From Arthrobacter sp. MSA 4-2 (GTDB lineage Bacteria; Actinomycetota; Actinomycetes; Actinomycetales; Micrococcaceae): a DNA stretch of 64,000 bases. The notes beneath the pieces were generated by a model that searched no databases, had not been told where the DNA came from, and was given only the letters and a program-made list of their open reading frames with translations. The stretch is taken from positions 114,903 to 178,902 of the forward strand of contig NZ_JAEKGC010000009.1 in the NCBI RefSeq assembly GCF_016405885.1, written 5' to 3'. Below are positions 7,456 to 15,949 of the stretch, piece by piece; position 1 is the first letter of the stretch, and the number at the start of each line of letters is the position of its first letter. The translations under genes were made by a program, and so were the position numbers.

Positions 7456-9159
7456 TTACCGCGGAAGGGGTACCGTCCACGAGAGCCTCGTTCCATGCCC
7501 CGGGGCGCTCACGGGGACAAATGTTCCCCCGACCGCCGCCGCACGGTGCTGCATATTGGAGAGGCCGCTGGTGCGGCCGGGGTTGCGGAAGCCCTTCCCG
7601 TCGTCCTCGATCAGCAGCTTCACCTGCCCGCCCCGCACCGAGACGGTGATGGTGATGTGGAGCGCCCCGGAGTGCCGAAGAGCATTCGAGAGGCCCTCCG
7701 AGAGCACAGCCAGCAGGTGACCGGCCACCGGTTCCGGGATGCCGTCGACCGGGCCGCGCATCTGCAGTTCCGGTGTCGTGCCCGCCTGCCAGGTGCCGTC
7801 CTGCACCGCCCTGACGATCCGGGAGCTGAGCCGCTCGCGCCCGCCGTTGTCACCCAGCGCGTAGATGGTGTCCCGCAGTCCGCGGATCGTCTCATCGAGT
7901 TCGCCGGTGATGGAGTTGATCCGCTGCTGCGCGACCGGGTCCGTGGTGTGGCGGCGCAGGCTCTGTACGCTCAGGCCGGCTGCGAAGATGCGCTGGATCA
8001 CCAGGTCGTGAAGGTCCCGCGCGATGCGGTCCCGGTCGGAGAAGACGATCTGCTGCTCGCGCATCAGGTGGGCATGGGCCAGTTCCAGGGCCAGTGCCGC
8101 ACGCGAGCAGTACACCTCGTTCATTTCGACATCGACCTGCCCGTACCCGGGCGCTCCGAACGGGCGGGCGAGGATCAGGATCCCCGCGTGGGTGCCTTTG
8201 TGGCCAAGAGCCGCCACCAGGACGGGGCCGAGTTCGTCAGCCGCCGCCCCCGCCCACAGATCAGGGGCCCGGCAGAGGACGGATTCCCCGGTGGTCAGCA
8301 GGTGCGCGATGGGCGTGCTGTCGGCGGCGATGGCGTGGCCCTTCACCAGGTGGCTGTCCCCGACGGCCGTGCCGCAGCGCAGCACGCGGCCGCCCGGATC
8401 GGGGAACGCGATCATCGCCACCGCGGACTCGGACTGCTCGAGGGCGCCTTCGGCGATCAGGTCGAGGCCCGCAGCTTCGGCCGTGGGGTTACCCATCAGC
8501 CGTTCGCTGACGTCCATGCCCGCCTCGAGCCAACGCTGGCGCCGGGTGGCGTCCTCGAACAGGCGCGCGTTTTCGATGGCGACGCCTGCGGCCGCGGCCA
8601 GCGCCACGGCGAGCTCCTCGTCCTCGGCCGTGAAGTGCTCCCCGCCCTCCTTCTCGGTGAGGTAGAGGTTTCCGAAGGCCACCCCGCGAACCCGCACGGG
8701 AACGCCGAGGAACGTGCGCATGGGCGGGTGGTGTTCCGGGAAGCCGCTGGCCTGCGGGTGCTCGTTGAGATCGGACAGCCGGATCCGCCGGGGGTCCCGG
8801 ATCAGGTGCCCCAGCACGCCGCGGCCCTTCGGGATATCCCCGACACGGCGGGCCTGGTCCTCCTCCATGCCGACCGTGACGAAGTGGGTCAGGGCGTCGT
8901 CGGGCCCGATCACCCCCAGGGCACCGTACCGCGCCCCTACAAGCTGGCAGGCGGAGGTGACCACCCGGTCAAGCACCGCCTCGAGGCTGAGGTTCTCCGC
9001 GAGGGACATTACCGCCGAGAGCAGGCCCTGGAGCCGCTCCTGGGTATGGAGGAGGTCCTCGGTGTGCGGCAGGAAATCCTTCAGCACCTGATCCGCGCCG
9101 GGCAGGGAGGACTGGGCGACGGACGCGCGGCGGGGGCCCGGCACTGACGCCGTCACCAC
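7456..9159 (-). CDS. GAF-GAF sensor histidine kinase, DevS/DosT-like
   Basis: A 567-residue cytoplasmic histidine kinase. GAF domain 1 spans about residues 55-205, GAF domain 2 about 220-365, the HisKA_3 dimerisation helix follows with phospho-acceptor His384 in RDLHDLVIQR, and the HATPase region has the N box (EGLSNALRHSG) and the G box DDGKGF. GAF 1 resembles the haem-binding GAF of mycobacterial DevS/DosT, including the stretch HHPPM at residues 143-147, where the proximal haem histidine sits in those proteins. Sensing of O2, NO or redox is therefore likely. The start is a GTG with a weak ribosome site. Unlike the DevRS pair, no NarL-type regulator is adjacent. Confidence 0.9.
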   Translation of the reverse strand: MVTASVPGPRRASVAQSSLPGADQVLKDFLPHTEDLLHTQERLQGLLSAVMSLAENLSLEAVLDRVVTSACQLVGARYGALGVIGPDDALTHFVTVGMEEDQARRVGDIPKGRGVLGHLIRDPRRIRLSDLNEHPQASGFPEHHPPMRTFLGVPVRVRGVAFGNLYLTEKEGGEHFTAEDEELAVALAAAAGVAIENARLFEDATRRQRWLEAGMDVSERLMGNPTAEAAGLDLIAEGALEQSESAVAMIAFPDPGGRVLRCGTAVGDSHLVKGHAIAADSTPIAHLLTTGESVLCRAPDLWAGAAADELGPVLVAALGHKGTHAGILILARPFGAPGYGQVDVEMNEVYCSRAALALELAHAHLMREQQIVFSDRDRIARDLHDLVIQRIFAAGLSVQSLRRHTTDPVAQQRINSITGELDETIRGLRDTIYALGDNGGRERLSSRIVRAVQDGTWQAGTTPELQMRGPVDGIPEPVAGHLLAVLSEGLSNALRHSGALHITITVSVRGGQVKLLIEDDGKGFRNPGRTSGLSNMQHRAAAVGGTFVPVSAPGHGTRLSWTVPLPR

Positions 9160-9506
9160 CGTGCACCGCCCGCGGGGCGGCGCGGGCCGGGAGGGCGCGC
9201 CTTCAGGCGTCCTCCCTCCGGCGGCCGTTCCACCGGCAGCACGTTAATCGCATCGATTCCGGCCATTGCACTCCCCCGACTTCGGCAAACCCACTTGGCA
9301 GCGGAAGGACCCCTTCCGCCGGTCAGCACCCCAGCCTGCCCGCAACGCGACCTTCCGCGGGAGGCGCTCCTTCGCCCCGCCGCGTCCTGAGTAATCCTGC
9401 GTCTTTCCTAAACGTTTCCTAAATTTTTCCTACACTGTCCATTCTGCGGGTGTCCTCCCGCCCAGCGCCACCCCGGGGGTCCCCCGGCGTCATACACGGG
9501 AGGCCG
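9160..9506 (+). other. Non-coding stretch with tandem TTTCCTA repeats
   Basis: This 347-base gap separates the GAF kinase from the polymerase gene, both on the minus strand. It has no convincing ORF. Its one visible feature is an AT-rich run near 9405-9432 in which TTTCCTA occurs three times in tandem at about 10-11 base intervals, close to one helical turn. Because the kinase start is at 9159, these repeats could be upstream regulatory sites for it. The remainder is ordinary GC-rich sequence in which I see nothing. Confidence 0.4.
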
Positions 9507-10529
9507 CTATCCCTTGGCCCGCGCCCGGCTTGGCTGAACGCGCGGGGGCTCACCGGGCATCTTCGGATAGTCCGGGGGAAAGGGAAGCTCCCCGAGGCCT
9601 GCCTCCACGTCCCGCTCCCACCAGCCGAGCAGCGTGTCGATGGTGCCCGGTTCGGAGTGCATGTCCGCCCACGGATCCCCCCGCTCCTCCAGCCGCGCCG
9701 GCACCGTCACCATCGTGAAGCTGCGGGGGTCCGCCGTGCCCAGTTCGTCCCAGGCGAGGGGGCAGGACACCGGGGCGTGGGACAGCGGGCGCGGACTGTA
9801 CGCCCCGGCCATGGTGCGGTCCCGGTTGGCCTGGTTGTAGTCGACGAAGACGAGCTGCCCGCGCTCCTCCTTCCACCACGCGGTCGTCACCTTGTCGGGC
9901 ATGCGGCGCTCGAGTTCGCGGGCGGCGGCGATGACGGCGTGCCGCACCTCGAGGAACTCATGGTCCGGGCGGATGGGGGCGAAGACGTGGAGCCCGCGGT
10001 TGCCCGAGGTCTTCACGAAGGAGGTCAGTCCGGCCGCCGTGAGCACCGACCGCAGTTCGAGGGCGGCCGGGACGGCCTCCTCGAAGCCGGTGCCCGGCTG
10101 GGGATCGAGGTCGATCCTCAGCTGGTCGGGGTTGTCGGGGTTGCCGGCACGCGAGGCCCAAGGATGGAATACGAGAGTGTTCATCTGCGCGGCCCACACC
10201 ACGGCGGCTGGCTCATCGAGGACCAGCTGGGGGTGTGACCGGCCGCTGGGGTACACCACGGGCACGGAGCGGATGAAGTCGGGTGCGCCCTTTGGTGGGT
10301 TCTTGGAGAAGAACTGCTCTCCGTCGATGTCGCCGGAGAATCGCTGCAGGGACACCGGCCGGTCACCGTTCGCGGCGAGGAACGCCTCCTGCACCCGGAT
10401 GAGGTAGTGCGCCAGGTCGAGCTTCGTCAGGCCGAGCTCGGGCCAGAGCACCCGGCTGGGACTCGAGATACGGACGTCGCGGGCGCCATGAGGGCCGGGG
10501 ACGGAGAGGGTGGTTTCTTCGCGGGCCAT
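9507..10529 (-). CDS. LigD-type polymerase/primase (NHEJ polymerase domain)
   Basis: A 340-residue protein corresponding to the PolDom of LigD, an archaeo-eukaryotic primase fold that adds ribonucleotides or deoxynucleotides at DNA breaks during Ku-dependent end joining. The catalytic pair is seen in RIDLDPQPG, the nucleotide-binding Ser/His region in KTSGNRGLHVFAP and the third acidic residue in VFVDYNQANRDRT. The end is free of ligase or phosphoesterase domains, so this is a stand-alone polymerase as found in many actinobacteria. No ku or ATP-dependent ligase gene lies in the window. The start ATG at 10529 is supported by the conserved opening. Confidence 0.9.
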   Translation of the reverse strand: MAREETTLSVPGPHGARDVRISSPSRVLWPELGLTKLDLAHYLIRVQEAFLAANGDRPVSLQRFSGDIDGEQFFSKNPPKGAPDFIRSVPVVYPSGRSHPQLVLDEPAAVVWAAQMNTLVFHPWASRAGNPDNPDQLRIDLDPQPGTGFEEAVPAALELRSVLTAAGLTSFVKTSGNRGLHVFAPIRPDHEFLEVRHAVIAAARELERRMPDKVTTAWWKEERGQLVFVDYNQANRDRTMAGAYSPRPLSHAPVSCPLAWDELGTADPRSFTMVTVPARLEERGDPWADMHSEPGTIDTLLGWWERDVEAGLGELPFPPDYPKMPGEPPRVQPSRARAKG

Positions 10530-10698
10530 GGGAGCACCCTACTCCGCGGGACCCGCCGCGTCAGTGCCCTGCGGCGGGGAGTCCGACCGCAGAGCGCAGA
10601 GGCAATGAATTGCAAATGCACAAGAGACGGGGCGGGAGTGCGCCGGACCCGGGCGGCGGCCTTCGACGAGGAAGCCCCCATCGCTGACCGGGGTCGAC

Positions 10699-11874
10699 TC
10701 ATTCGCTCTCTGCTCCTATTTGCCGCGGGTCAAAAGTGGTGTCCTCGAGCAGCTTGGGGTTGAAGGAATCGGCGATTCGCTGCCAGGAGACAAGTTTGTG
10801 GTTCTGGTTACCACTGTTGTCGTTGCCCGCATCGGTGTTGGTGTGGTCCTGGCTGGTGAAAAGTCCAGCAGGATATGAAGGCCCGAGTGGGAAATTGGTC
10901 ACGTCAATGCCGTCTTGACCACTCACACCGTCGATGCTTTCTCCATCGCCGATTTCGAAGGAGCCGACGTAGTCATTGTCACCGCGGTTGTAGACGACGA
11001 AGTTGGATCCACCCTGGCTCGACACAATCAGATAACCGGTCCCCTTCCGACCATAATAAATGGCGGGGTTTTTGATGTTGTCCACTATTCGTCCACCGGT
11101 TGCCTCGGTGCGATCCACGAGTGTCCGGATTGCACCGTGCCCCGGCTCGGCTCCGTACCGCCACAAGCCAACCTCCTCCTCGGCCACATAGACACGCTGC
11201 AGCTCATCGTCCGCCACGATGCCTTCCGAGCTGCCGCCGTTGTCGAAGGAACGCACGGCGGTCCCTCGAACCGTTCCAGTGGTGCCGTCCAGTTCGAACT
11301 GGGTTATCTCGTTGGTATTAAAGTCATGCACAAAGGCGTAATACTTCCCAGAGACCGGGGAGTGGTACATGCCGAAGCCGCGGGGCCTACCTGGGGTGCT
11401 GATGCGCCCTACCTCTGTCAGGGACCGATCCGCGGTGTTCACCTTATAGAACCGAACGCCGGTCGATCCCTCATTCCTCTCCGTCGCACCGACGAGGGCG
11501 ATCCTCTCACTGCCCAACGGAAAGTTGTACCGGAGATCGACGTTGTTCATACTGCCGTGCAGGTAGAAATGCAACTGGCGCCCCGATAGGTCGTAGACCC
11601 CCACGCCTCCGGTTTCTGTTTTGTCCGTACCGATCACCACGCTCTGCGACGGGTCCGTGGGGTGTATCCAGATCGCGGTGTCATCTGCCGCGTCCTCAGC
11701 GCTCGGAACGGGCATTGTCTCTTCGGACGGAACCGGGGCGCCGGCCGAAGCCGCCTGCGGGGTGTCCTGCGGGGCGACGACTAAGTTGAGGACTGCGAGG
11801 GCGGCAGCTAAAACCGCGACAAGCAGAACCACGAGCCGGATCAGCGTGCGTCGAACACTTACAGAGTGGGCCAT
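10699..11874 (-). CDS. Secreted beta-propeller phytase
   Basis: A 391-residue exported protein with a basic start and a hydrophobic segment at about residues 10-33 (signal peptide or anchor). The body matches the beta-propeller phytase family: DDTAIWIHPTDPSQSVVIGTDK near the N-terminus, YNFPLG, HDFNTNEITQFELDG, SSEGIVADDELQRVYVAEE and SQDHTNTDAGN. These calcium-dependent enzymes remove phosphate from phytate outside the cell. The ATG at 11874 follows AGGA. Acidic residues that bind calcium in the family (DDTAIW, EGIVADDE, AEEEVG) are present, so it should be active. With the PhoD-like enzyme at 58 kb it suggests organic-phosphate scavenging. Confidence 0.9.
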   Translation of the reverse strand: MAHSVSVRRTLIRLVVLLVAVLAAALAVLNLVVAPQDTPQAASAGAPVPSEETMPVPSAEDAADDTAIWIHPTDPSQSVVIGTDKTETGGVGVYDLSGRQLHFYLHGSMNNVDLRYNFPLGSERIALVGATERNEGSTGVRFYKVNTADRSLTEVGRISTPGRPRGFGMYHSPVSGKYYAFVHDFNTNEITQFELDGTTGTVRGTAVRSFDNGGSSEGIVADDELQRVYVAEEEVGLWRYGAEPGHGAIRTLVDRTEATGGRIVDNIKNPAIYYGRKGTGYLIVSSQGGSNFVVYNRGDNDYVGSFEIGDGESIDGVSGQDGIDVTNFPLGPSYPAGLFTSQDHTNTDAGNDNSGNQNHKLVSWQRIADSFNPKLLEDTTFDPRQIGAESE

Positions 11875-12347
11875 GGCATTCCTATCCGTTGGCCGGTGCG
11901 CTGTACGAAGGCGGCGTAGAAGGGCTCCTTGCTTGGCAACTCGCTCCCCCAGCTACAACGAAAGCGTACGGGGCCTAAAGCAAGCGCTCAAGAGTCCGCT
12001 TTGACTCATTTGAAAGGCTTGTTGGGGCGGAGGTGCGCAGGCCGAGGCTGACGTTCCTAAAGCGGGGGAACCGGACGAGGGGCACCACCCCTCCTGGGTG
12101 GTGCCCCTCGCTGGTGTCCGCGCCGGCTTGTTATGCGACCTTCCGCGCCTGCGCGTTCTCGGCCGCCCAGGAAGCACTCTCCTGCCGCGTTGAAAGCGCT
12201 GATTGCCCGCCGAGGGATCGGCCCATGAGACGAATACGGCTCTCGAGGGAGCAGGAGGTGGCGCAGACTCTGTTGTCAGGTGGGACCCGACGCTAGGCTC
12301 CCCCTTATGGGGAACATTCAACACCGCTTGCCAGCGCCTTTTTCAGG
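11875..12347 (+). other. Gene-poor stretch with orphan hairpin and a 31-codon minus-strand ORF
   Basis: Between the phytase and a small membrane protein there are 473 bases without a clear gene. On the minus strand a 31-codon reading frame (12226 down to 12131) ends ESASWAAENAQARKVA, followed 20 bases later by the perfect hairpin at 12076-12110. The arrangement looks like the 3' end of a lost gene with its terminator still in place, since no ribosome site precedes the ATG at 12226. The rest of the stretch shows nothing I can support. Confidence 0.35.
12076..12110 (-). terminator. Perfect 15-bp hairpin, probable terminator
   Basis: The arms are CGAGGGGCACCACCC (12076-12090) and its exact complement (12096-12110), separated by the five-base loop CTCCT. 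No T-run follows on either strand, so termination would rely on the stem alone. No complete gene ends next to it; the nearest minus-strand stop codon is at 12131-12133. Confidence 0.6.
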
Positions 12348-12764
12348 ATGGTCGTCTTCGGAGGGGCAGGCGGGGTTGCAGCCAGCCTCGCCCTGCACAT
12401 CATGGGATCCTTTATCTCAGGGCTTCCGCACCCTATGACCGTCCTGGGGAACGCCGGAATGGCATTCCTGGCCGGCCTCCCGGCCGCCGCCTCGGCGGCA
12501 GCACCGGCCCTTGGACTGCACAGGCTAGCTGAAGCCAAAATGCCCGGGCTGCAAATCCCTGCCGCTGTTCTCGGCGCTGTGCTGGGCCCTTTGGCCGCGG
12601 TGAGCCTCCTCACAGGGATGCCGCCCTTCGAGGCGCCGGTACCAGTGCTCGGCTGGATGGTGTTCCTCCCCGTCGCCGCAATAGCCGCCATCCACTTCAC
12701 TAAATCTTTGAGGCTGAGTCAGGTCCCGCAAGACTCTTTGAGAAGCACTCCCCTGCCGCGATGA
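12348..12764 (+). CDS. Possible small integral membrane protein
   Basis: A 138-residue frame rich in Ala, Leu, Val, Gly and Pro with about four hydrophobic segments (residues 5-25, 28-55, 70-90 and 98-118) and a basic, Ser-rich tail. The hydrophobic periodicity argues for a real membrane protein, but the ribosome site before the ATG at 12348 is poor and the frame upstream lacks another start, so the gene may be 5'-truncated. The opposite strand is also open (12305-12700) but composition there is not protein-like. No family recognised. Confidence 0.4.
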   Translation: MVVFGGAGGVAASLALHIMGSFISGLPHPMTVLGNAGMAFLAGLPAAASAAAPALGLHRLAEAKMPGLQIPAAVLGAVLGPLAAVSLLTGMPPFEAPVPVLGWMVFLPVAAIAAIHFTKSLRLSQVPQDSLRSTPLPR

Positions 12765-13428
12765 CACCGCCCGCAGAGTGCCGACTCAGGGATCGGCCTA
12801 CGGGACACCTCAAGACCAGCATGGAAACCTCAGGTCATGATCGTGCACCAGAACCTTGGTTCACCGGTGCCAGTAAGGCTCGGTGACGCCGCTTCGCAGG
12901 GAGCATCGAGAGCCAGCATGTTCAACAGAATCAACTGGGAACGATTGTCTCCTTCCCCGCATGAAGCGTTAGTCGATTCGAATGCCTCACCTGTCCTGTT
13001 ATGGCAGCCTGCGAAACAACGTCCGGATACCATCAGTCCAAGCTCCCTCGGTTCCCAGGCTGATTCCAGGTCTGCTGTCTCAAAGGACTTCGAACGGTGG
13101 GTCAACCTTTCGCTGTGGTGGATCCGCCGCAACGGCACGCGGGTATGGGGCCTTGAGAAGAACGCAGTTCGGGCCGATTTGGATATCAGCCTCAGCTTTA
13201 TCAGCTCAGTGTTCGCCCTTCCTTGTGCGCTTGAAGCGTTGGAGCAAGGACTTCCTGGGCGCTAAGTGGCCGTGGCAGGCGTCATCTCTCGAAGCGCCCG
13301 CTGGAGAAGCCGTTGGCGTGTTCGAGGCTCGGAGCCACCCCTACCCAAAGCAACATTTCCGCGCAGGGTGGCAGGGACAACCGTTCGAGCCGCCCCTACC
13401 TTTATTTCATTTAGGGTAGGCACAATCG
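12765..13428 (+). other. Non-coding or decayed stretch
   Basis: More than 650 bases hold only overlapping, compositionally implausible frames on both strands (for example 12837-13265 plus and 12830-13138 minus). Its GC content is visibly lower than that of neighbouring genes and stop codons are frequent. Near its end an AT-rich segment is bracketed by CCTACC (13395-13400) and GGTAGG (13415-13420), which could pair or form an operator just upstream of the promoter for the secreted protein. I see nothing else. Confidence 0.35.
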
Positions 13429-13457
13429 TTGACACACCCAGTGGGCGGATTTAAGTT
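13429..13457 (+). promoter_or_regulatory. Candidate sigma-70-type promoter for secreted protein
   Basis: TTGACA at 13429-13434 is separated by 17 bases from TAAGTT at 13452-13457. Transcription would begin near 13464, leaving about 130 bases of leader before the ATG at 13593. The leader contains a possible hairpin (GACAGGG near 13541 pairing with CCCTGTC near 13567). Confidence 0.45.
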
Positions 13458-13592
13458 GTGGTTGCCAGAGGAAAGTGCGGCCGAGAGCCGCCGCCGCGAA
13501 TTATTTTGTCGCCGAGCAGGCACCGTCTTTTCAGCTATTCATGACAGGGATGGCGTCCTTCGCAATGCCCTGTCTCCTATCGGAGAACAATC

Positions 13593-14918
13593 ATGACTCA
13601 ACCGGTCCGCCGACATAACTTCGAGGGCACCCCCATGCGTCTGCTGCGCCTTTTCATTGCTCTGCTGCTCGCGGTGACCGTCACTGTCACGCTCCCCGTT
13701 CCTGCCCAGGCTGCCGATGTGGGAGTGCCCGGGCCATCGTATGCAGGCGACGGCGTCAGAACCCCGACTGCGGACAAGGCCCAGAGCAAGCTGTGGATCC
13801 AGGACGGGACGTGGTGGGGGCTGTTGTGGAGCGCGTCCGCAAATGCGACGAAAATCCACCGGCTCGACGCCGCGACGCAGGTGTGGCAGGAGACGGAAAC
13901 GGTTGTTGACAAGCGGCCGAATGCGCGCGGTGACGCGCTCTGGGACGAAAGGGGCGGCAAGCTCTACGTGGTGTCGGGCACGACTGTGCTCTCGGAGTGG
14001 GGTTCGCCACCGCCTCAGGAGGCGGTGACCTCCGGGTCCGCAGAGCTTCATCGATTCAGCTACAACGCATCGACGAAGACCTACACTCGGGACGCCGGGT
14101 TCCCCGTCACCCTTCACAGTGGGAGCTCGGAATCCATTACGGTGGCCAAAGATTCCCTCGGAAAGCTTTGGGTCACCTACACCGTCGTCTCGGCCGACAA
14201 CAGCAACCGTGTCTACGTCAACCACTCGACGACGAGCGACGCGGCGTGGGGAACACCGTTCGTCCTGCCAACACCCAACGCCCAGACGAGCCACGACGAT
14301 ATCTCCGCAGTCACCTCCTTCCAGGGCAACAAGATCGCAGTCATGTGGAGCAACCAGCGGTCGGAGCAAAAGAGGTTCTACCTGGCCATCCACCAGGACG
14401 GTCAGCCGGACAAATCGTGGCAGACAGAGGTCGCCTATGGAGCGGGAAACAACTGCACCGGGGGATGCGCGAACGACCATCTCAACCTCAGGCAACTGAC
14501 AACCGACGGCAGCGGCCGACTCTACGCCGCGATCAAGACATCCGCTCAGCAACCCGGTCAGACGTTGGTGGCGCTCCTGGTGCGAGACAGCAATGGCCGC
14601 TGGACCAGCGCGCCGTTCGGTGCTGTCGAGGACGCCCACACCCGGCCCATGGTCATGATCGACCAGGAGCGCCGCCAGGTGTGGATGTTCGCGGTCGCGC
14701 CGGAGGGTGGCGGCACCGTCTTTTACAAGAAGGCGCCGCTTGACAACGTTTCCTTCCCGCCCGGCCCCGGAACGCCCATCATCAGCAGCAGTACCGACCT
14801 GGACATCAACGACCCCACCACAACAAAACAAAATGTCACCGGTCAGACCGGCCTGGTGGTGTTGGCCGCCTCGAGGACCAACGCTCGGTACTGGCACGCC
14901 GCCATAGATCTTCGGTAG
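13593..14918 (+). CDS. Secreted beta-propeller-like protein of unknown function
   Basis: A 441-residue exported protein with a classical signal peptide ending PVPAQA-ADVG near residue 40. The ATG at 13593 has GGAG seven bases upstream; an internal ATG at 13635 with its own GAGGG is also possible and would give a more ordinary signal length. The mature part consists of repeated beta segments with aromatic residues (KLWIQDGTWWGLLW, QVWQETETV, KLWVTYTVV, QVWMFAVAP), suggesting a six- or seven-bladed propeller of the sialidase-like kind. No catalytic set is recognisable. Cysteines occur as a pair in NNCTGGCAND, probably a disulfide. It is convergent with the LysR gene, seven bases away. Confidence 0.75.
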   Translation: MTQPVRRHNFEGTPMRLLRLFIALLLAVTVTVTLPVPAQAADVGVPGPSYAGDGVRTPTADKAQSKLWIQDGTWWGLLWSASANATKIHRLDAATQVWQETETVVDKRPNARGDALWDERGGKLYVVSGTTVLSEWGSPPPQEAVTSGSAELHRFSYNASTKTYTRDAGFPVTLHSGSSESITVAKDSLGKLWVTYTVVSADNSNRVYVNHSTTSDAAWGTPFVLPTPNAQTSHDDISAVTSFQGNKIAVMWSNQRSEQKRFYLAIHQDGQPDKSWQTEVAYGAGNNCTGGCANDHLNLRQLTTDGSGRLYAAIKTSAQQPGQTLVALLVRDSNGRWTSAPFGAVEDAHTRPMVMIDQERRQVWMFAVAPEGGGTVFYKKAPLDNVSFPPGPGTPIISSSTDLDINDPTTTKQNVTGQTGLVVLAASRTNARYWHAAIDLR

Positions 14919-14924
14919 TTGTAC

Positions 14925-15821
14925 CTAGCCGCGGCCCAGCAGCTTCTCCTCGTCTATGGCCATCTGCTCACGCAGTGCGTGAACCACGGCGGCCACCGCG
15001 GGACGCCGCATCGAGTCGGGTCGGAGCACCATCCAATAGGGCAGCAGTTCGGCGACGTTAGCAGGGAGCAGTCGCACTAGGTCGTCATGGAGGTCACCCA
15101 TGAAGCAGGGCAGGAAACCTATTCCGGCTCCCGCTCGGGTGGCTTCCACATGGACAAAGACGTTGGTGGATGTGAAGCCGTCCCGCATCTCTGGCATTAG
15201 CCGCCGTGGGGCGTCCAGGGCATCCACCTGCAGCATCGAATCCACGAAGTAGACGAGTGGATGCTCCTTAAGGTCGGCCATGGTGGCCGGGTTTCCATGC
15301 ACCGCCAGGTAGCCGCGCGAGGCGTAGATCCCCAGCATGTACTCGCCTAGACGGATCGCTTCGGCCCGGTGAACCTGCGGTTCACCGACCACCACCTCGA
15401 TGTCGAGTCCCGAACGCTGCTGCAGGGCACGCCGGGTCATGGTCACCACCTCCACGCTCAGCCCCGGATGTTCGCGCCGCAGCCGCGCTACGGCCGGCGC
15501 GGCGATGTAGGCGCTGAACCCGTCCGTGGCCGTCATCCGCACGACGCCGGTGATCGGGTCGGGTGCCCGCCCGGCGGGGCCGAGTGTGCCCACCGCCGCT
15601 TCCACCTGCTCCGCCACCAGCACCGCCTGGGCTCCAAGGTCTGTGAGCTCCCAGCCGCTGGTGGCCCGGGCCAGAACCCGGCCGCCCAGCGCCTTCTCCA
15701 AAGCCGCTATCCGCCGCGCGACGGTGGTGTGGTTTAGCCCCAGGGCCTGGGCCGCCGCGGTGAACTTGGTGGAGCGGGAAACCTCGAGCAGGACCAGCAG
15801 GTCATCAGGACGGGCACTCAT
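14925..15821 (-). CDS. LysR-family transcriptional regulator
   Basis: A 298-residue regulator with an N-terminal winged helix (residues 5-65, including TAAAQALGLNHTTVARRIAALE) and a periplasmic-binding-like effector domain to the C-terminus. The ATG at 15821 gives the standard LysR length and start. It is divergent from the MHS transporter and 3-hydroxybutyrate dehydrogenase, the usual arrangement for a regulator responding to the transported substrate or its metabolite. Palindromic elements lie in the 128-base intergenic region. Confidence 0.92.
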   Translation of the reverse strand: MSARPDDLLVLLEVSRSTKFTAAAQALGLNHTTVARRIAALEKALGGRVLARATSGWELTDLGAQAVLVAEQVEAAVGTLGPAGRAPDPITGVVRMTATDGFSAYIAAPAVARLRREHPGLSVEVVTMTRRALQQRSGLDIEVVVGEPQVHRAEAIRLGEYMLGIYASRGYLAVHGNPATMADLKEHPLVYFVDSMLQVDALDAPRRLMPEMRDGFTSTNVFVHVEATRAGAGIGFLPCFMGDLHDDLVRLLPANVAELLPYWMVLRPDSMRRPAVAAVVHALREQMAIDEEKLLGRG

Positions 15822-15832
15822 GTCTGCAATTA

Positions 15833-15920
15833 TGCACAGTGGCGGTGCTGTTTTAGCCATAGACGACTCGATTCTGTGCAGTAAAGTCCATCGGAGCATT
15901 AGTGCTGTAGATCACAGCAC
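15833..15920. promoter_or_regulatory. LysR-type operator region (two dyads)
   Basis: The divergent LysR/transporter region contains GTGCTGT-AGATC-ACAGCAC at 15902-15920, a perfect dyad with seven-base arms and a T-N11-A core as expected of LysR boxes. A wider inverted pair, TGCACAG (15833-15839) and CTGTGCA (15874-15880), lies near the regulator start. The transporter ATG at 15950 is preceded by AAGGAG. Confidence 0.55.
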
Positions 15921-15949
15921 GCGTCGTTTCTTCCACGAAGGAGAACCTC

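Noticed and set aside
7495..9147. 550-codon plus-strand ORF opposite the GAF kinase
   Set aside because: Shadow frame caused by high GC at the third codon position; the kinase reading has GAF, H-box and ATPase motifs.
12837..13265. 142-codon plus-strand ORF in the gene-poor stretch
   Set aside because: No ribosome site, irregular composition and an equally long overlapping minus-strand frame; not supportable as a gene.
13539..14897. 452-codon minus-strand ORF opposite the secreted protein
   Set aside because: The plus strand has signal peptide, ribosome site and beta-strand pattern; the minus reading has none of these.
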